64,000 nucleotides of DNA from Endocalyx cinctus (Eukaryota; Ascomycota; Sordariomycetes; Amphisphaeriales; Apiosporaceae): NCBI GenBank assembly GCA_001600455.1, contig BCKC01000004.1, positions 3,088,915 to 3,152,914 on the forward strand, given 5' to 3'. Both the position numbers and the translations under genes were made by a program. This document shows, piece by piece, positions 24,305 through 35,995 of the stretch (position 1 is the first letter of the stretch; each line of letters begins with the position of its first letter). Under the pieces are notes generated by a model. That model saw nothing but the letters and a program-made list of their open reading frames with translations, did not search any database and was not told the origin of the DNA.

Positions 24305-24829
24305 GGTTAATTAAGTTGGGTATATGGTTTGCTGTTTAGTGCAGCCTCGAATTATTTTTGCACTCGATGTAAATTCTTCAGGGTGTTTTTATAATAAGAA
24401 TGATAAAAAGAGTGATTATGTCTAACAGAATAATGATTGAGTACTGTCAAGACTGTTTGATGCTCCTTAAGCATGACTTATAATTTCGCTATAATTAGGC
24501 TACCAATGAACAATGGATAGGTCTGACTGAGGGGCGATTAAGCTGATAAGCTGATGACGTTTGGTCCTTGCGTCAGCCACAATTACGAGAGCGATAAGAA
24601 AGACTTTGCGCCACGCTCTCTTAACCTTTTAAGATAGGTACCAATCGCTAAGCCTACACTTCAGTAGTACTTGGTATACTAGTACCTACTTTGCTAGAAC
24701 TGGGTGTTGATTTGATAGATACACCAGGTTTAAAGAGGTGATGAAATCTCATATCATGCCTCTACACTATAATAATACACATGGAGATAAAGTTGTAGAG
24801 ACTATAATAACTGTCTAGCATTAGCAGTC
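24305..24829. promoter_or_regulatory. Shared divergent promoter, CUE5 / DHX35
   Basis: 525 bp between two outward-facing genes, so both promoters must lie here. AT-rich; no specific factor site identified with confidence. Confidence 0.5.
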
Positions 24830-26884
24830 ATGGCAGAATTTGACCTCGGCTCAAGCTTTATACCGGCTCTTCACAAGCCCTCTACGCTTCTGCCTATTGC
24901 TAAACATCATGACAGTCTACTTTATCTGATCGAGACATTTCCAGTAACAATTGTTGTAGGTCAGACTGGTTCTGGCAAAACTACGCAGATACCACAATTT
25001 CTCGAACATGCAGGATGGTGCTCGGATGGTAAAATTATAAGTGTGACGCAGGTATGTTCAATCTATATGGTTCATTTCGTCTTAAATGAAAGTACTAATA
25101 ATCGACAGCCTCGGCGTGTAGCCGCCACAACAGTTGCAATAAGGGTTGCTGAAGAGTATGGCTGTGAATTAGGAAAGGAGGTTGGGTACTCGATTCGGTT
25201 CGAAGACGTAACGTCTGCTACCACCCGAATCAAATTTTTGACAGACGGCTTACTCATCCGAGAGGCTCTCGTCGATCCTCTGTTATCACGTTATTCAGTC
25301 ATCATGGTTGACGAAGCTCACGAGAGGTCCATAAGCACGGATATCTTATTAGGTTTATTGAAGAAGATCCGTCGTCGCAGACCAGATTTACGAATCATTG
25401 TTAGCAGCGCCACCCTTCAAGCGGAGCAATTCTTGGCATTCTTCTCAGATGACACAGATGCTAAAGAATCATCAAACGGCAGCAGTGGCCAGATAGGATC
25501 AATTATCAGCCTAGAAGGTCGAACCTACCCAATCGATATCCTCTATTTAGAACATCCCGCAGAAGATTATGTCGAGAAAGCCGTATCTACAGTCATTGAT
25601 ATCCATACAAGAGAACCAGATGGCGACATTCTCGTTTTTTTAACGGGCCGAGAAGAAATCGATGCTGCAGTCCAAGCTGTGGCAGATCGAACAGCACAGC
25701 TCAATCAGGAAGCTTCGCTCATGGCGCTGCCCCTATACGCTGGACTGTCGACAGAGCAGCAGATGTACGTGTTTGATGCGGCGCCCGAAAACACAAGAAA
25801 AGTCATTTTCTCTACTAATATCGCGGAGGCATCCGTGACGATTGATGGCATAGTCTACGTTGTCGACTCGGGCTTTGTGAAGTTGAGGGCCTTCAATCCA
25901 AGAACTGGCATCGAATCTCTGACGGTAACGACGGTCTCTAAGGCTTCAGCAGCTCAGCGTGCCGGAAGAGCTGGTCGGACCAAGCCTGGGAAATGCTTTC
26001 GGTTATATACGGAAGAAAGCTTCCAGATTATGCCCGATGCAAACATTCCTGAGATACAAAGGTCCAATCTTGCGCCGTTTATTTTACAGCTTAAGGCCTT
26101 GGGGATCGACAACGTGGTCCGGTTTGACTACCTTACTCCCCCTCCCGCCGAACTTATGATCAAAGCGATTGAATTGCTTTACTCCCTGGGTGCTCTTGAC
26201 GAGTATGCCAAGCTCACGAAACCCCTGGGCATGCGGATGGCAGAACTGGCGGTGGAGCCAATGATGGCGAAGACGCTGTTGTCTGCCCCTTCCTTTGGCT
26301 GCCTTAGTGAGATATTAACCATAGCAGCAATGACTAGTTTAGGTGGAACCATATGGATCCAACAAGAAGGCGAAAAGAAGCAGATGGAGTCGGCGAGGAG
26401 GAAATTTGCTGCCGAGGAAGGCGACCATTTAACTCTATTAAACGTGTACCAGACATTCATAACGAAAGGGAAGAAAGAGCCTAGGTTCTGCCATGATCAT
26501 CATCTCAATTACAAAGCCATGGCCCGTGCTGTTAGCATAAGGGGTCAACTCAAGCGCTATTTAGAGCGGTTTGGGGTGAACATAGATGAAAACGTTAAGA
26601 CGTCTAAGGGGACAGCGGAACAAGTCAGAAGATGTCTGACGACGGGCTATTTTGCCCACGCAGCCAGAATGCAACCAGACGGTAGTTTTCGCAACGTCGA
26701 GGGCGGTACGGTACTACACGCTCACCCAAGTTCTCTGATGTTCAATCGGAAAGCCGACTGGGTCATTTTCCACGAAGTGATGGAAACTGGCAGTAAGACT
26801 TTTATTCGAGAGATTACCAAGATCGAAAAAAGCTGGCTTTTAGAATACGCTTCAGGATTCTATCAAATAAAATCGCAACAATAG
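24830..26884 (+). CDS. DHX35: DEAH-box RNA helicase, DHX35-like
   Basis: Two exons, 24830-25051 and 25109-26884, give 665 aa. The 57-nt intron has donor GTATGTTC and acceptor CGACAG and is frame-neutral. Removing it restores SVTQ-PRRVAATTVA, the family motif Ia. Helicase motifs: I GQTGSGKTT (about 44-52), II DEAH (142-145), III SAT (174-176), IV FLTGREEID, VI QRAGRAGR. The helicase-associated winged-helix and OB regions follow, ending IKSQQ. The lack of a long N-terminal extension fits DHX35, a spliceosome-associated DEAH protein, rather than Prp22, Prp16 or Prp43. The assignment to DHX35 is from the motif context and size, not from a search. Confidence 0.88.
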   Translation: MAEFDLGSSFIPALHKPSTLLPIAKHHDSLLYLIETFPVTIVVGQTGSGKTTQIPQFLEHAGWCSDGKIISVTQVCSIYMVHFVLNESTNNRQPRRVAATTVAIRVAEEYGCELGKEVGYSIRFEDVTSATTRIKFLTDGLLIREALVDPLLSRYSVIMVDEAHERSISTDILLGLLKKIRRRRPDLRIIVSSATLQAEQFLAFFSDDTDAKESSNGSSGQIGSIISLEGRTYPIDILYLEHPAEDYVEKAVSTVIDIHTREPDGDILVFLTGREEIDAAVQAVADRTAQLNQEASLMALPLYAGLSTEQQMYVFDAAPENTRKVIFSTNIAEASVTIDGIVYVVDSGFVKLRAFNPRTGIESLTVTTVSKASAAQRAGRAGRTKPGKCFRLYTEESFQIMPDANIPEIQRSNLAPFILQLKALGIDNVVRFDYLTPPPAELMIKAIELLYSLGALDEYAKLTKPLGMRMAELAVEPMMAKTLLSAPSFGCLSEILTIAAMTSLGGTIWIQQEGEKKQMESARRKFAAEEGDHLTLLNVYQTFITKGKKEPRFCHDHHLNYKAMARAVSIRGQLKRYLERFGVNIDENVKTSKGTAEQVRRCLTTGYFAHAARMQPDGSFRNVEGGTVLHAHPSSLMFNRKADWVIFHEVMETGSKTFIREITKIEKSWLLEYASGFYQIKSQQ

Positions 26885-29184
26885 AGATATTGAATACTCG
26901 GGAGTTAGGAATGTCTCTTATCAACGATAAATACGCTGGTTATGTCTTAAATGCACCGGCGATTTAATAGTGTTGTTTTTATGAGTTTCACCTCGTGGAA
27001 CAAAGATAAGGATATAAGATTGAGACATTGAGGCATTGAGGGCGTTCTGCTTGCACATCAGTCAATGATCTGCACCGCCATAATAAAATACAGTAATATT
27101 GGAATATTGGTAGCATATGATTGTGGGTCTGGTTACAAACCATTCTCACTATGTGCATAGTACAGTAGTATTATCATGAGATGATTCCGACCTTTCAAGA
27201 TTAGCGGATTCACAATTTACATTATGCTACTTAAGCCAATCCTAAAGTCCGCATCGGGCCATCAACGGGTTGGCTTCAACCACGTTAATCTACGATGGTG
27301 GCCGCGTAGAGTCGATGGGTTCTCATATCAGGATATCCATGGGAAAGAAGCCGGAACGACCGCCATCTTGGCTTACGCGGAAAAGCCCAGTTAATCCAAG
27401 GCTAAAGTAGAGTCGATTAATGAGCTTATTTACAATCATCATACTATTATAAGGTACATCGAGAGAGCCTGATTACCCAGCGAAATGATATGGACGGGAG
27501 AGTGCATTACCGGTAGCACGGTGTATTGCCGGGATAGGCTCGTGGTTGAAGATACACTAGTACAGATATACGTATCACAGTACGAATGAGAGAAAAACAA
27601 AGCAAAACACCAATTTTCGCCGTAACCATAGTATGCATACTCCGTACAGTAGTTAAGCATATTTATTTATTTATTTACTTGTTTCTCGGTACACGTTAAA
27701 TTGGATTGTTCTTTGTTTTTTTCTTCTTCTTCATACTAATATATCGTACATCGGAAAACTACTGTAGTGAAACATAACGTGATGACGAGTTCAGCTAACT
27801 CGGAATTACTATGTAGTGTACACAAACAAATATTCATAGAATGAATTTTTCCGTAATAAATTACTTGTAAAGAGAGTTTATATGTAACCAGTAGTGTGTA
27901 TATATATATATACATACATAGTACATGGGCATATATATAGGTATATATATATATATATATACGTGTGTATGTATACCATTAGGATGAGCTTTGATGAGAG
28001 GTAAGGAGGGCTTGATTCAAATAGACATCCATGGACAAAAGAAAAAGATGAAGAGGGAGGGGGAGAAAAGAAAAGGATTGGTAGAAAAGGGGTAAAATAT
28101 TGAGAGATTAGCCAATAAGATCTATGTTCCTCTATGTTCCTGCATTAGATCCCTTGCGGATCTCTGCATTTTCTTCCAACTTTCTACTTTCTTTTTTTTC
28201 TTCCTCTGCGATAAAAATATTAAATAAGACCTACCCTAAGACAGTTCAAGTATAGCTTCAGGAGTGTAATACCTTGGATACCTAGTAAATATATTAAGAC
28301 CGCACAGTACATGATAACCTCTCTGTCCGTACATAGTACATATAATATTATGATGACTTTCTAGATAAATTATGGGCAGATGGGGAATCTCGACAGTGCG
28401 TAGACGATTAATTATACATTCCCAGTTACTAGGGGGTAATAAACAAGGTCACAACCATCATCTAACCCATAGAAAGCCCACATACCCCTTCTTTCATTTC
28501 CGTTACATTACCTATGATTCGTCTGTTTTTCGAGACCTTGGAAGACCCCGGTATATATCGTGGGTATCGGTACGTACCACCCTAAGACAGCGCCAAGCTC
28601 AAGGAGTAAGTCTATTATGTACATCAATCATTGTATCTTTTGTGAATTCATTTCAATTCTTAGTTTCTTCTTTCTTTCTTCCTCCCATTCCATTCTTCTA
28701 CAGCCTCAACAACCGGCTCAGTTCTCGACAACAAGGTCAATTAGGACCAAAAACTGCCTGCCTGCAGGCGCGCCATTCTTTCACTATCCAACTTGGAGTC
28801 CTTCTTTTTTTTTTAGTCGAATAATCACCAACCACCAGTCATTCTTTTTTTAAAACCTAATAGACCTTTTGTGTCGAACTTCAGGAGTTGGAGTCGTAGA
28901 AGTTTTGATTTGAACAACAAATTAACCCTCCCGCTTTAGCATTTATAATTCTTAGCACGCTTTATTTATTACTCTCCCTGCCTTGATTTACGATCTGCAC
29001 GAGTCCTCTTTCGAAAAAAAGCATGATTATTTGATTCAGCCTTAATATTGATCAATTCTCGCAACGTCACTCGCCTTTTTTCACCGCTTTTGGATCCTTC
29101 CTGAATGCAGTCGAATCTTTTCTTGTTTAAAAAACACGACGAGTATATATTTTGTGTGTCTTCTTTTAGACGGGTCGGAAGAAA
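26885..29184. other. Long intergenic region with TA microsatellite
   Basis: About 2.3 kb. It contains the long 5' flank of the next gene, pyrimidine-rich toward 28640-28700, with a possible leader intron (a GTAAGT near 28608 and a TTCTACAG near 28702). TACTCCGTA lies at 27638-27646. Small frames at 27439-27660 (-) and 28372-28824 (+) show no family features. Confidence 0.45.
27897..27976. repeat. TA/TG dinucleotide microsatellite
   Basis: Interrupted (TA)n with TACATACATA and TGTGTATGTATA flanks, about 80 bp, in intergenic DNA. Confidence 0.85.
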
Positions 29185-31524
29185 ATGATGAGGCATCAGC
29201 ATGTACACCGCCATCTTCATGGTCATCGCCATTTGAAGCCGCGTAACTTGGAGTTGGAAATAGATCTGCCAAAGGAATCACCAGGGGAGCCAATGGTCGC
29301 TATTCCCGAAGATGGCAATGTCGTTGCCGGAATAGTAGGTCGAGCGAACTCCGATACGGATGAGAAACCCGTCGGCAATACGACCACACCATTTATCGTT
29401 CTCGGTATTGTGTAAGGAAAACCACTCGGACTGTATTGTATATGTTTTCATATTGCTGACCTTTCTTTAGGATCCCGCTTGTGCTTGTGTTGGGTATTTT
29501 GTTTTACGTTCACAAGAGAGGTCAGGCTAGGTTGAGACAGGAGGATATATCTGACAAGTACAAGTCGATGGATTTCGGGCTCAACGGAGGTTCCGGTGGC
29601 AAAGGAAATAAGGGACGGGGCGTTCCCTTCGGAAAAGAAAAAGACTCGAACCACAAGAACCAACTCTCCATGGATATGAACCTCTCCAGCCCTTACCTAC
29701 TCCCGCCATCTATCCAGCAATCTCGGGAATCTATGAACTCCTTGACCAAAACCCTCCACCAGAGTGAGGATCCCTACCGACCAGTTGCTAGCTATGCCAG
29801 CAGCGATGTTGGCTCTCTTCGATCCTTCCCGAGAAATGGTGACAGGACGTCTTCGATCTACACGGGCCGAACCCGATCCAGTGGAGATCGCGACTCTTCG
29901 AGAATGAACCCGATCAACACCAACTTCCCGCCTGACAGGTCTCTCCCAGGATCTATCTCAGGATCTCCTGTCCCGCAACGACCTCCCCGTGCTCAGCATC
30001 CCCTTCGCAAGGAGTCTGGAGATGATGAAAGCCCTTCTTCTCTCCTCGCCAAGAATGAATTCAGATTTGTCGATGATGGTCCGGGTGTCGCTCAGGTTCC
30101 CGACATCCAGGAACCTGCTCGCGTAGCATCTCCGCTGTCTAACAAGGACACACCGCCTGCGTCTCGCCCCGTGTCCAACGAGGTTCCCAAGACTCACCAA
30201 TCATACATCGCCACTCTGGAGACCGCTAGGGATTCGGTTCCTCTATCGCTTACCCCTGGACCTCGAAACAGCGGAGCCGCCGATCGTCATATATCCCAGG
30301 ACTCGGCCGCCGCGCTACCTCCACGAACTGCCTCGCTTCAGCCAAGTGCGAAACAGCCTGTACAAGGAGTTGTACCTGTTATCGAGCAGAATGCTGCTCT
30401 GGAGTATCAAGATTACGCGAATTATCCTACCGAGCCCCAAGACCAGCATAATGACATGCCAGGTGAACACGACTACCCTCAATCAGCAGGCTTGGGTGTA
30501 CCAGAACAGGACAATCGCCGATTATCAGTTGGCCTACGACCGCTACCCCCTGACGAGTATCTCGAGTCGGAGGATCCCGAGTTCAGAGCGAACAGGATCC
30601 GTTCCTTCTACAAGGAGTACTTCGAGGAGACGAAAATGGACAGCGGCAAACCACCACCAATTCCCCAGGGCGCAGGCTACTACGAGGATTATGACCAGAA
30701 CTATCTCGGTGAAACTGCGTTCTTCGATCCGGACACTAACGCCTTCGTCATGCCATACGCTCAGCCCGTCACTCGTCGCGCCATGACACCTCCACCCAAC
30801 AACCGACGACCGATGCCCGGCCCCAGACAGCGCGGACCTAACGGCCCGCCTGGTCCATTCGGCATGCCGCCTCCGGGACGACCCCGAGCTGGATCTACCA
30901 TGTCAGGAGGTCGCTTCGGCCCAAGGAGCCCTCGTCCTGGCTCGTCTGCTTCCAACCAACGATTCGGCGGACCGCCCAAGAAACCTCTCCCTCCCCCGAG
31001 CACTCTGAGCACTCTCCCAACGCCTTCCAAACTTAAGGACGACTCTTTCGCCATAATGGGTTCTATTGAATTCGCCCCTCCTCCTACTTTCCGAGACCAG
31101 GTGGCTGGACGGTCTCAGAGCCCTCTAGGTGAACGCCGACCGTATGCCTTGAACACTCCGATTCACTCACCTCTAGTGAGCGCGTTCGAGGAGACTGCCG
31201 CCCTTCCTAGCCCGTAAGTGAACATTCCGATATAAATATATACGTATGCACGCGTAATTGATTACTAATTATTGTTTTAGACACTTGCTTCGCAAATCTG
31301 GTACATTTACTGCTCTCGACTTTGCTCCTCCCCGCCGATTCAAGGATCCCGACACGATGAGCGACTCGGGCAGTATTCGTAGCAACAACAGCGGTATCTC
31401 AAGCGCCAACCTCAGCGCCATTCGAGGTGGAGCGGGCAGAGTCAGTCGCTTGCCGGGCGACACGGTCTTCACGCAAGCATCGATGAATAACACATTGAAA
31501 CCGTCCTGGAACATGCGAGATTAA
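29185..31524 (+). CDS. Single-pass membrane protein with His-alternating N-terminus
   Basis: Three exons, 29185-29411, 29471-31213 and 31281-31524, give 737 aa. I do not recognise a named family. Residues 1-16 carry His at every second position (4 to 16). A transmembrane helix lies at about 69-89 (FIVLGIVIPLVLVLGILFYV), followed by a basic stop-transfer (HKRGQARLR) and a conserved-looking SDKYKSMDFGL. The remaining 630 residues are Ser/Pro/Arg-rich and likely cytosolic, with a Pro/Gly/Arg tract near 515-590 (RRPMPGPRQRGPNGPPGP). There is no signal peptide, so the helix probably acts as a signal anchor with a short outside N-terminus. Layout resembles a sensor or scaffold membrane protein; function unknown. 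Confidence 0.8.
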
Positions 31525-32727
31525 AAAAAGAGAAGTTACCTCCTCCTCAGAGTTTCGATCTGAGCTTGGACACTGATCCGTGATAAATTTTTAACGGCGT
31601 TTTAAGGGGCTCATGGTTTGCCTGTTTCTTGGCTGGCGCAATTTTTTATCACCATCGTCAACAATTGTACTGCTAATGTCTTTTTTTTTCTTCTTATTTC
31701 TCTTTTTTTTTTATATTTCAACTTGTGGGTATTCTGGAGCCCATTCATGAACCCGGCGAAGCATTCAAATTTCATGACAGGCATAGTATATATATACATA
31801 TAGAAGGATACGGTGTAGCTTGCTATCAGATACTCAAGATCGCTCTTCTGCTATCATTAGCATGTGTTTGATAATACAATAGGGTTATTAAAAAAAAAAA
31901 AGTGCATTTTAATTTTCGAGAGATATTCCGATTCCGATCTTGGTATCGTTACGATTATATTCACAATACGAGACTGCAGTTATATTTCAGTTCTCATCCA
32001 TACATCACTGATGGACATCGGCCTGGCTAGAATTCCGACTAGTATAGCTTTTCTTTTTTATTCTTAGATATATGTAATTAGATACTGAGTCTATTCAAAA
32101 TCCATACCGATGGTTAAGTAGTGAAAAAAAAAAAAAAATAGAGGAAGTTATTTTAAGTGCGCATGACGTGGATGATCAACCTTTGATTAAATACTGCAAC
32201 ATTAGAAGAAGAAGAAAATCATGATGGCTGATCTAGCGATTCTCGTGGTGTTTGGTCACGGACCACATTCCCATTTAAAAGATTTTGCCGGTTCTCTGAC
32301 GTTTACCTCCGATCAAGGATTTTCCAAGGAAAAATAGAATAGCTGAACAGCTTTAAGAAATAATCTAAATACGCCGATAACGTCATTTGGTTACATGTTT
32401 ATTATACGAGTTATAGCAATTATAGGAATTGAATGACATATTAATGCAAAACAACCTGACAACCATATAACCTGCAATTATTCTTATTAAATTATTTTAA
32501 CTCTTCATCGATATTACCCCACCGTCGATTCATTACCGACGAAGGCAGGTGAAGAAAATAAAGATGGCAGAAGAGAGTTCAATGGAGAGTACACCAAAGA
32601 AGTGCATGGGATCGTCGATGGGGATGACCTTCTTTTTTCACTAATCATATATCGAATCAGAAATCATATCGGCGGATTGCCCGGCTTGCGTGTTTCTCTC
32701 TTTCCTGCAGGCTCCGCGCCGATCTCA

Positions 32728-32752
32728 AGAGAGAGAGAGAGAGAGAGAGAGG
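32728..32752. repeat. (GA)n microsatellite
   Basis: About 25 bp of alternating GA in intergenic DNA. Confidence 0.85.
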
Positions 32753-34795
32753 GTAAAAAAGAAAAACAAAGGAAAGGAAAACATTAAAGAGAAGTATGCA
32801 GCGGCGGTAAGCGGCAGGTTATGTTTCGTTAGTTTTAATAATAGTGTGCGAGGGCGAATTATAGGCGTTAGTTTAAATGCTCGCTGCAGGATGGAGTGAT
32901 ATTTATGAAAATTGATCCCTCATTGGTGTATTTGCTTACATCCCATCTCACTATCTACCGTACTATAAACAGGATGAAAGTTTTGCTTATCTCGTCAGCT
33001 CGTGTGCGCGCGAAGTAAGCTAAATCTCAGCCTTTGCCTATCATCTATCACACGTTACTACATATACTATGTATGGTTGCTACAAGTCGTGTCTCTTGGA
33101 AAGAGGGCCCTTTTTAACTCGTACACTACCCCTTCGTGCGATGCTTCGCGCAGAACATTGGATGCTAAGCGTCTGAGCTCCCTCCCGGGATGACATAACC
33201 ATACCGATATAGATCACTATTTCCAAAAAGGCGGCAAATAGATCAATTTCTCGTACGGGAGGTTGTATTGGAGGTAAGGTATGTCGTAGTATTCTGGTGG
33301 AAACCTCGATATGGGATGGGGTCGAGTTAAACTAGGTTTAATGCTTAATCTAGCATACTGTATCTACAGTACGGAGTGCTGACTTGAAAAATCATGACCC
33401 GAAGGCAAACTTCCAGGTTTATGGGATCATGGCGGCGGGACCACTCGGAACTCGCTTTAGCTATCATTATCATTAGACCCCAATAGAGGAAATATATATA
33501 GGTATATATATATCTATACATACATAAACACATACTTGTTGTAATCAATATACATATGAGTGGTTTTTTACCCTTCTAAAATGTGGTATCGTCTTATCAT
33601 ATCTCCAAACTCGACACATTTCAAAATCCCATAAAAGGCTGGGTGGCTTGCAGTAGTAAAGGACACTGCCGCATGCACGCCGTGGTTTTTGTGTCGGACG
33701 TGACTCCGTTTCACAACTTCTCATTTGTGTGCCGAACAAATAAACATATTTATCAAACAAACCACTGACTTAGTAACTTGGCTCGAACAATATTTCTTAA
33801 ATTCTCTTTTCTTGATGATTTGAATTTCTGAATTCTTTTTTTTTTTCTCCTCTCTCTTCATATTCTCTCAGACAAATAGACATCGCGAGAAAAAACTGTA
33901 TATCGGCGTCGAAGAGTTGCGGAAGATCAAATTGGAGATGCGGCGGGGTTTCTTTTTCCTCCACAGAACTTAACTGCAAAGACCGACAGGACTCACCGAA
34001 CTTGACGTTGGGGATCAGCCATAACGGTTTCACGTTTCAAAACGCGTGCGTGTCAAAAAAAAAAAAAAAAAAAAAAGAGAGAAGCACAGCATCCCTACCT
34101 GTACCTGACGCACTCAAGCAGAAACGAAGGAGGGAAAATATCGAACGTTACTCTCTCTCAACGATCAGACAACTAAGCATTCATCCACCATCCCGCACGG
34201 ACAGGCGTCATCGACCAGATTCACCCATTCCATCACACTTCAAAAATTGGGGACCCAAAAATTAAGGAAAAGAAAAAAAAGAAAAACACGAAACCATCAA
34301 AACCAGGAATCAGGAAAGACTGATGATATATGTCGTCAATCTGTACCTCATAAGGAAACAACCTTCGGATCTCTCTATTAATTCTTCCTTTCCTTTTTTT
34401 TTCTCGATATTTTTCTTGATACACCTTATTCCGTCCTGCCATTTCGAGTTTATCTACAACTAGGGTGTGATCAGACATTGCCGATTTACTACTCCGTACT
34501 CGTACAAAGGGACCTTTTTCTTAGGGAGAACAGACCCCTAAACACAGCGAGGAAAAATCCCCTGACTAGGCCTACGACAAGCTCACTACTAGGCTAATTT
34601 AGTGCCTAAGACATTTACTGCTCCAGCGTACTAGACAGAGGCTTTTTAGGCGGTTAGGAGACTCCGATCGATCCTTATCATTACTATTATCATTCCCATT
34701 TTATCCCCTTACCTCAGGGGTTTGAAAGCGCTACTCCAAAGGCTACTATTAGTGCTTGGCACTACGCGGAACAGTACAGGACAGTGCCCATAATT

Positions 34796-34821
34796 AAAAA
34801 AAAAAAAAAAAAAAAAAAAAA
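34796..34821. repeat. Poly(A) run of 26
   Basis: Uninterrupted A run following a segment of mixed composition with a small TAGTGC-TTG-GCACTA hairpin at about 34749-34763. It could be a tail of a retroposed sequence or simple slippage; no target-site duplication found. Confidence 0.8.
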
Positions 34822-35995
34822 CATCACCTAAATTTATCCATTCGATACATGACAATCTCGGCAGAAGCCTTCAATTCATCAAGTCTTTTATAAAAAGAAA
34901 AAGAAGAAGAAGAAGTTCCACAGACTGTTAACACTATTTGAATTAATTCACGGGTTCAATTTATATCTATATCTATTTGAGAAAGACTAGCAAGAAGACA
35001 AAAAAGGAAAAAAAAAAATAAATCACTTCTTCCACTAGCTTACTGGTTGCTGGCTGAGCGAACAGATTTCTCGGTCATATCCAAGCGAAAGGCCGGGGTT
35101 ATTCCATCATCAGTAATCAATCAGCGTTACTTTGGACGAACTCCTAGCCAGTCATTTCCTCTCCAGCGGCCCGACCAGACCAGGGCAAATCCTAGACTCT
35201 CGTCCAAGATACGAGCGCCTAGAACCAAACAATTGCAGGGAATTGGGAATTACGAGTTGGGAAATATTACGACACACAGCCACTCACTCCCCAGTTAAAC
35301 GATCTATTTTTTTTATATTACCTACAAGTATATTTTTCATTACTGCGCTTGACCTTTATGGTCAGGTCCCACTGGTATTATTCATCGATCAACCGCGAAA
35401 GGATCTCACCTGAGGTGCCCAGCCAACATTCACTGGCTATTATTCCTTTTTCTCTCTCTCCCTTCTCTCTCCCCCTTCTCCCACAACAGCTTCACGTCTC
35501 ATTATTGAAACGACGCGAAACAATTGTTCGACTCTGCTTTGCCAATCAATTCATCATTGAGTCGCAACACTGCGTCTCTTGAAAGCCAGATCTGGCTTAG
35601 AAAGTCTGTTTATTGATGAACGTAAGTCTTTTTTGTTCGCTATCCAATTTTTTGCCTCTTTTCCCTGTCTACATTCCACAATTCCCCGTGATTCAGCGAT
35701 GATCATGATATTCTGTCGGTGGTTGAACACCAGAGGACGAATATGCTACGACGCGATAACCGTTGACCCATAACATTTCATGATTCACGATGGCTTCACT
35801 TAAATAATCTACGTTTCTTGTACGATTTGATATTGTTAATTTTCCCATAAAACGTCATAATATTTTATACATTTGTTCCTTATCGCGCCTTGCATATCTA
35901 CCGTTATTACTTATCCGTTTCATCAACAACTTAATACTGACGCGATGATTTATCATAGACAATTCTCTAGATTGATCCCGTCTCAGAGTATCATC

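Larger units (their letters stand above)
31525..35995. other. 4.5-kb intergenic region
   Basis: The longest gene-free stretch in the window. It holds the 3' end of the upstream gene and a very long 5' flank of the next. It has a GA microsatellite near 32728-32752, poly(A) runs near 34055-34075 and 34796-34821, and TACTCCGTA at 34490-34498. All open frames are short, low in complexity and unsupported. A long transcribed leader or an unrecognised non-coding RNA is possible but not shown. Confidence 0.5.

Noticed and set aside
28372..28824. 150-codon plus frame upstream of the His-rich membrane protein
   Set aside because: Low-complexity and pyrimidine-driven, with no family features; more likely leader or promoter DNA.
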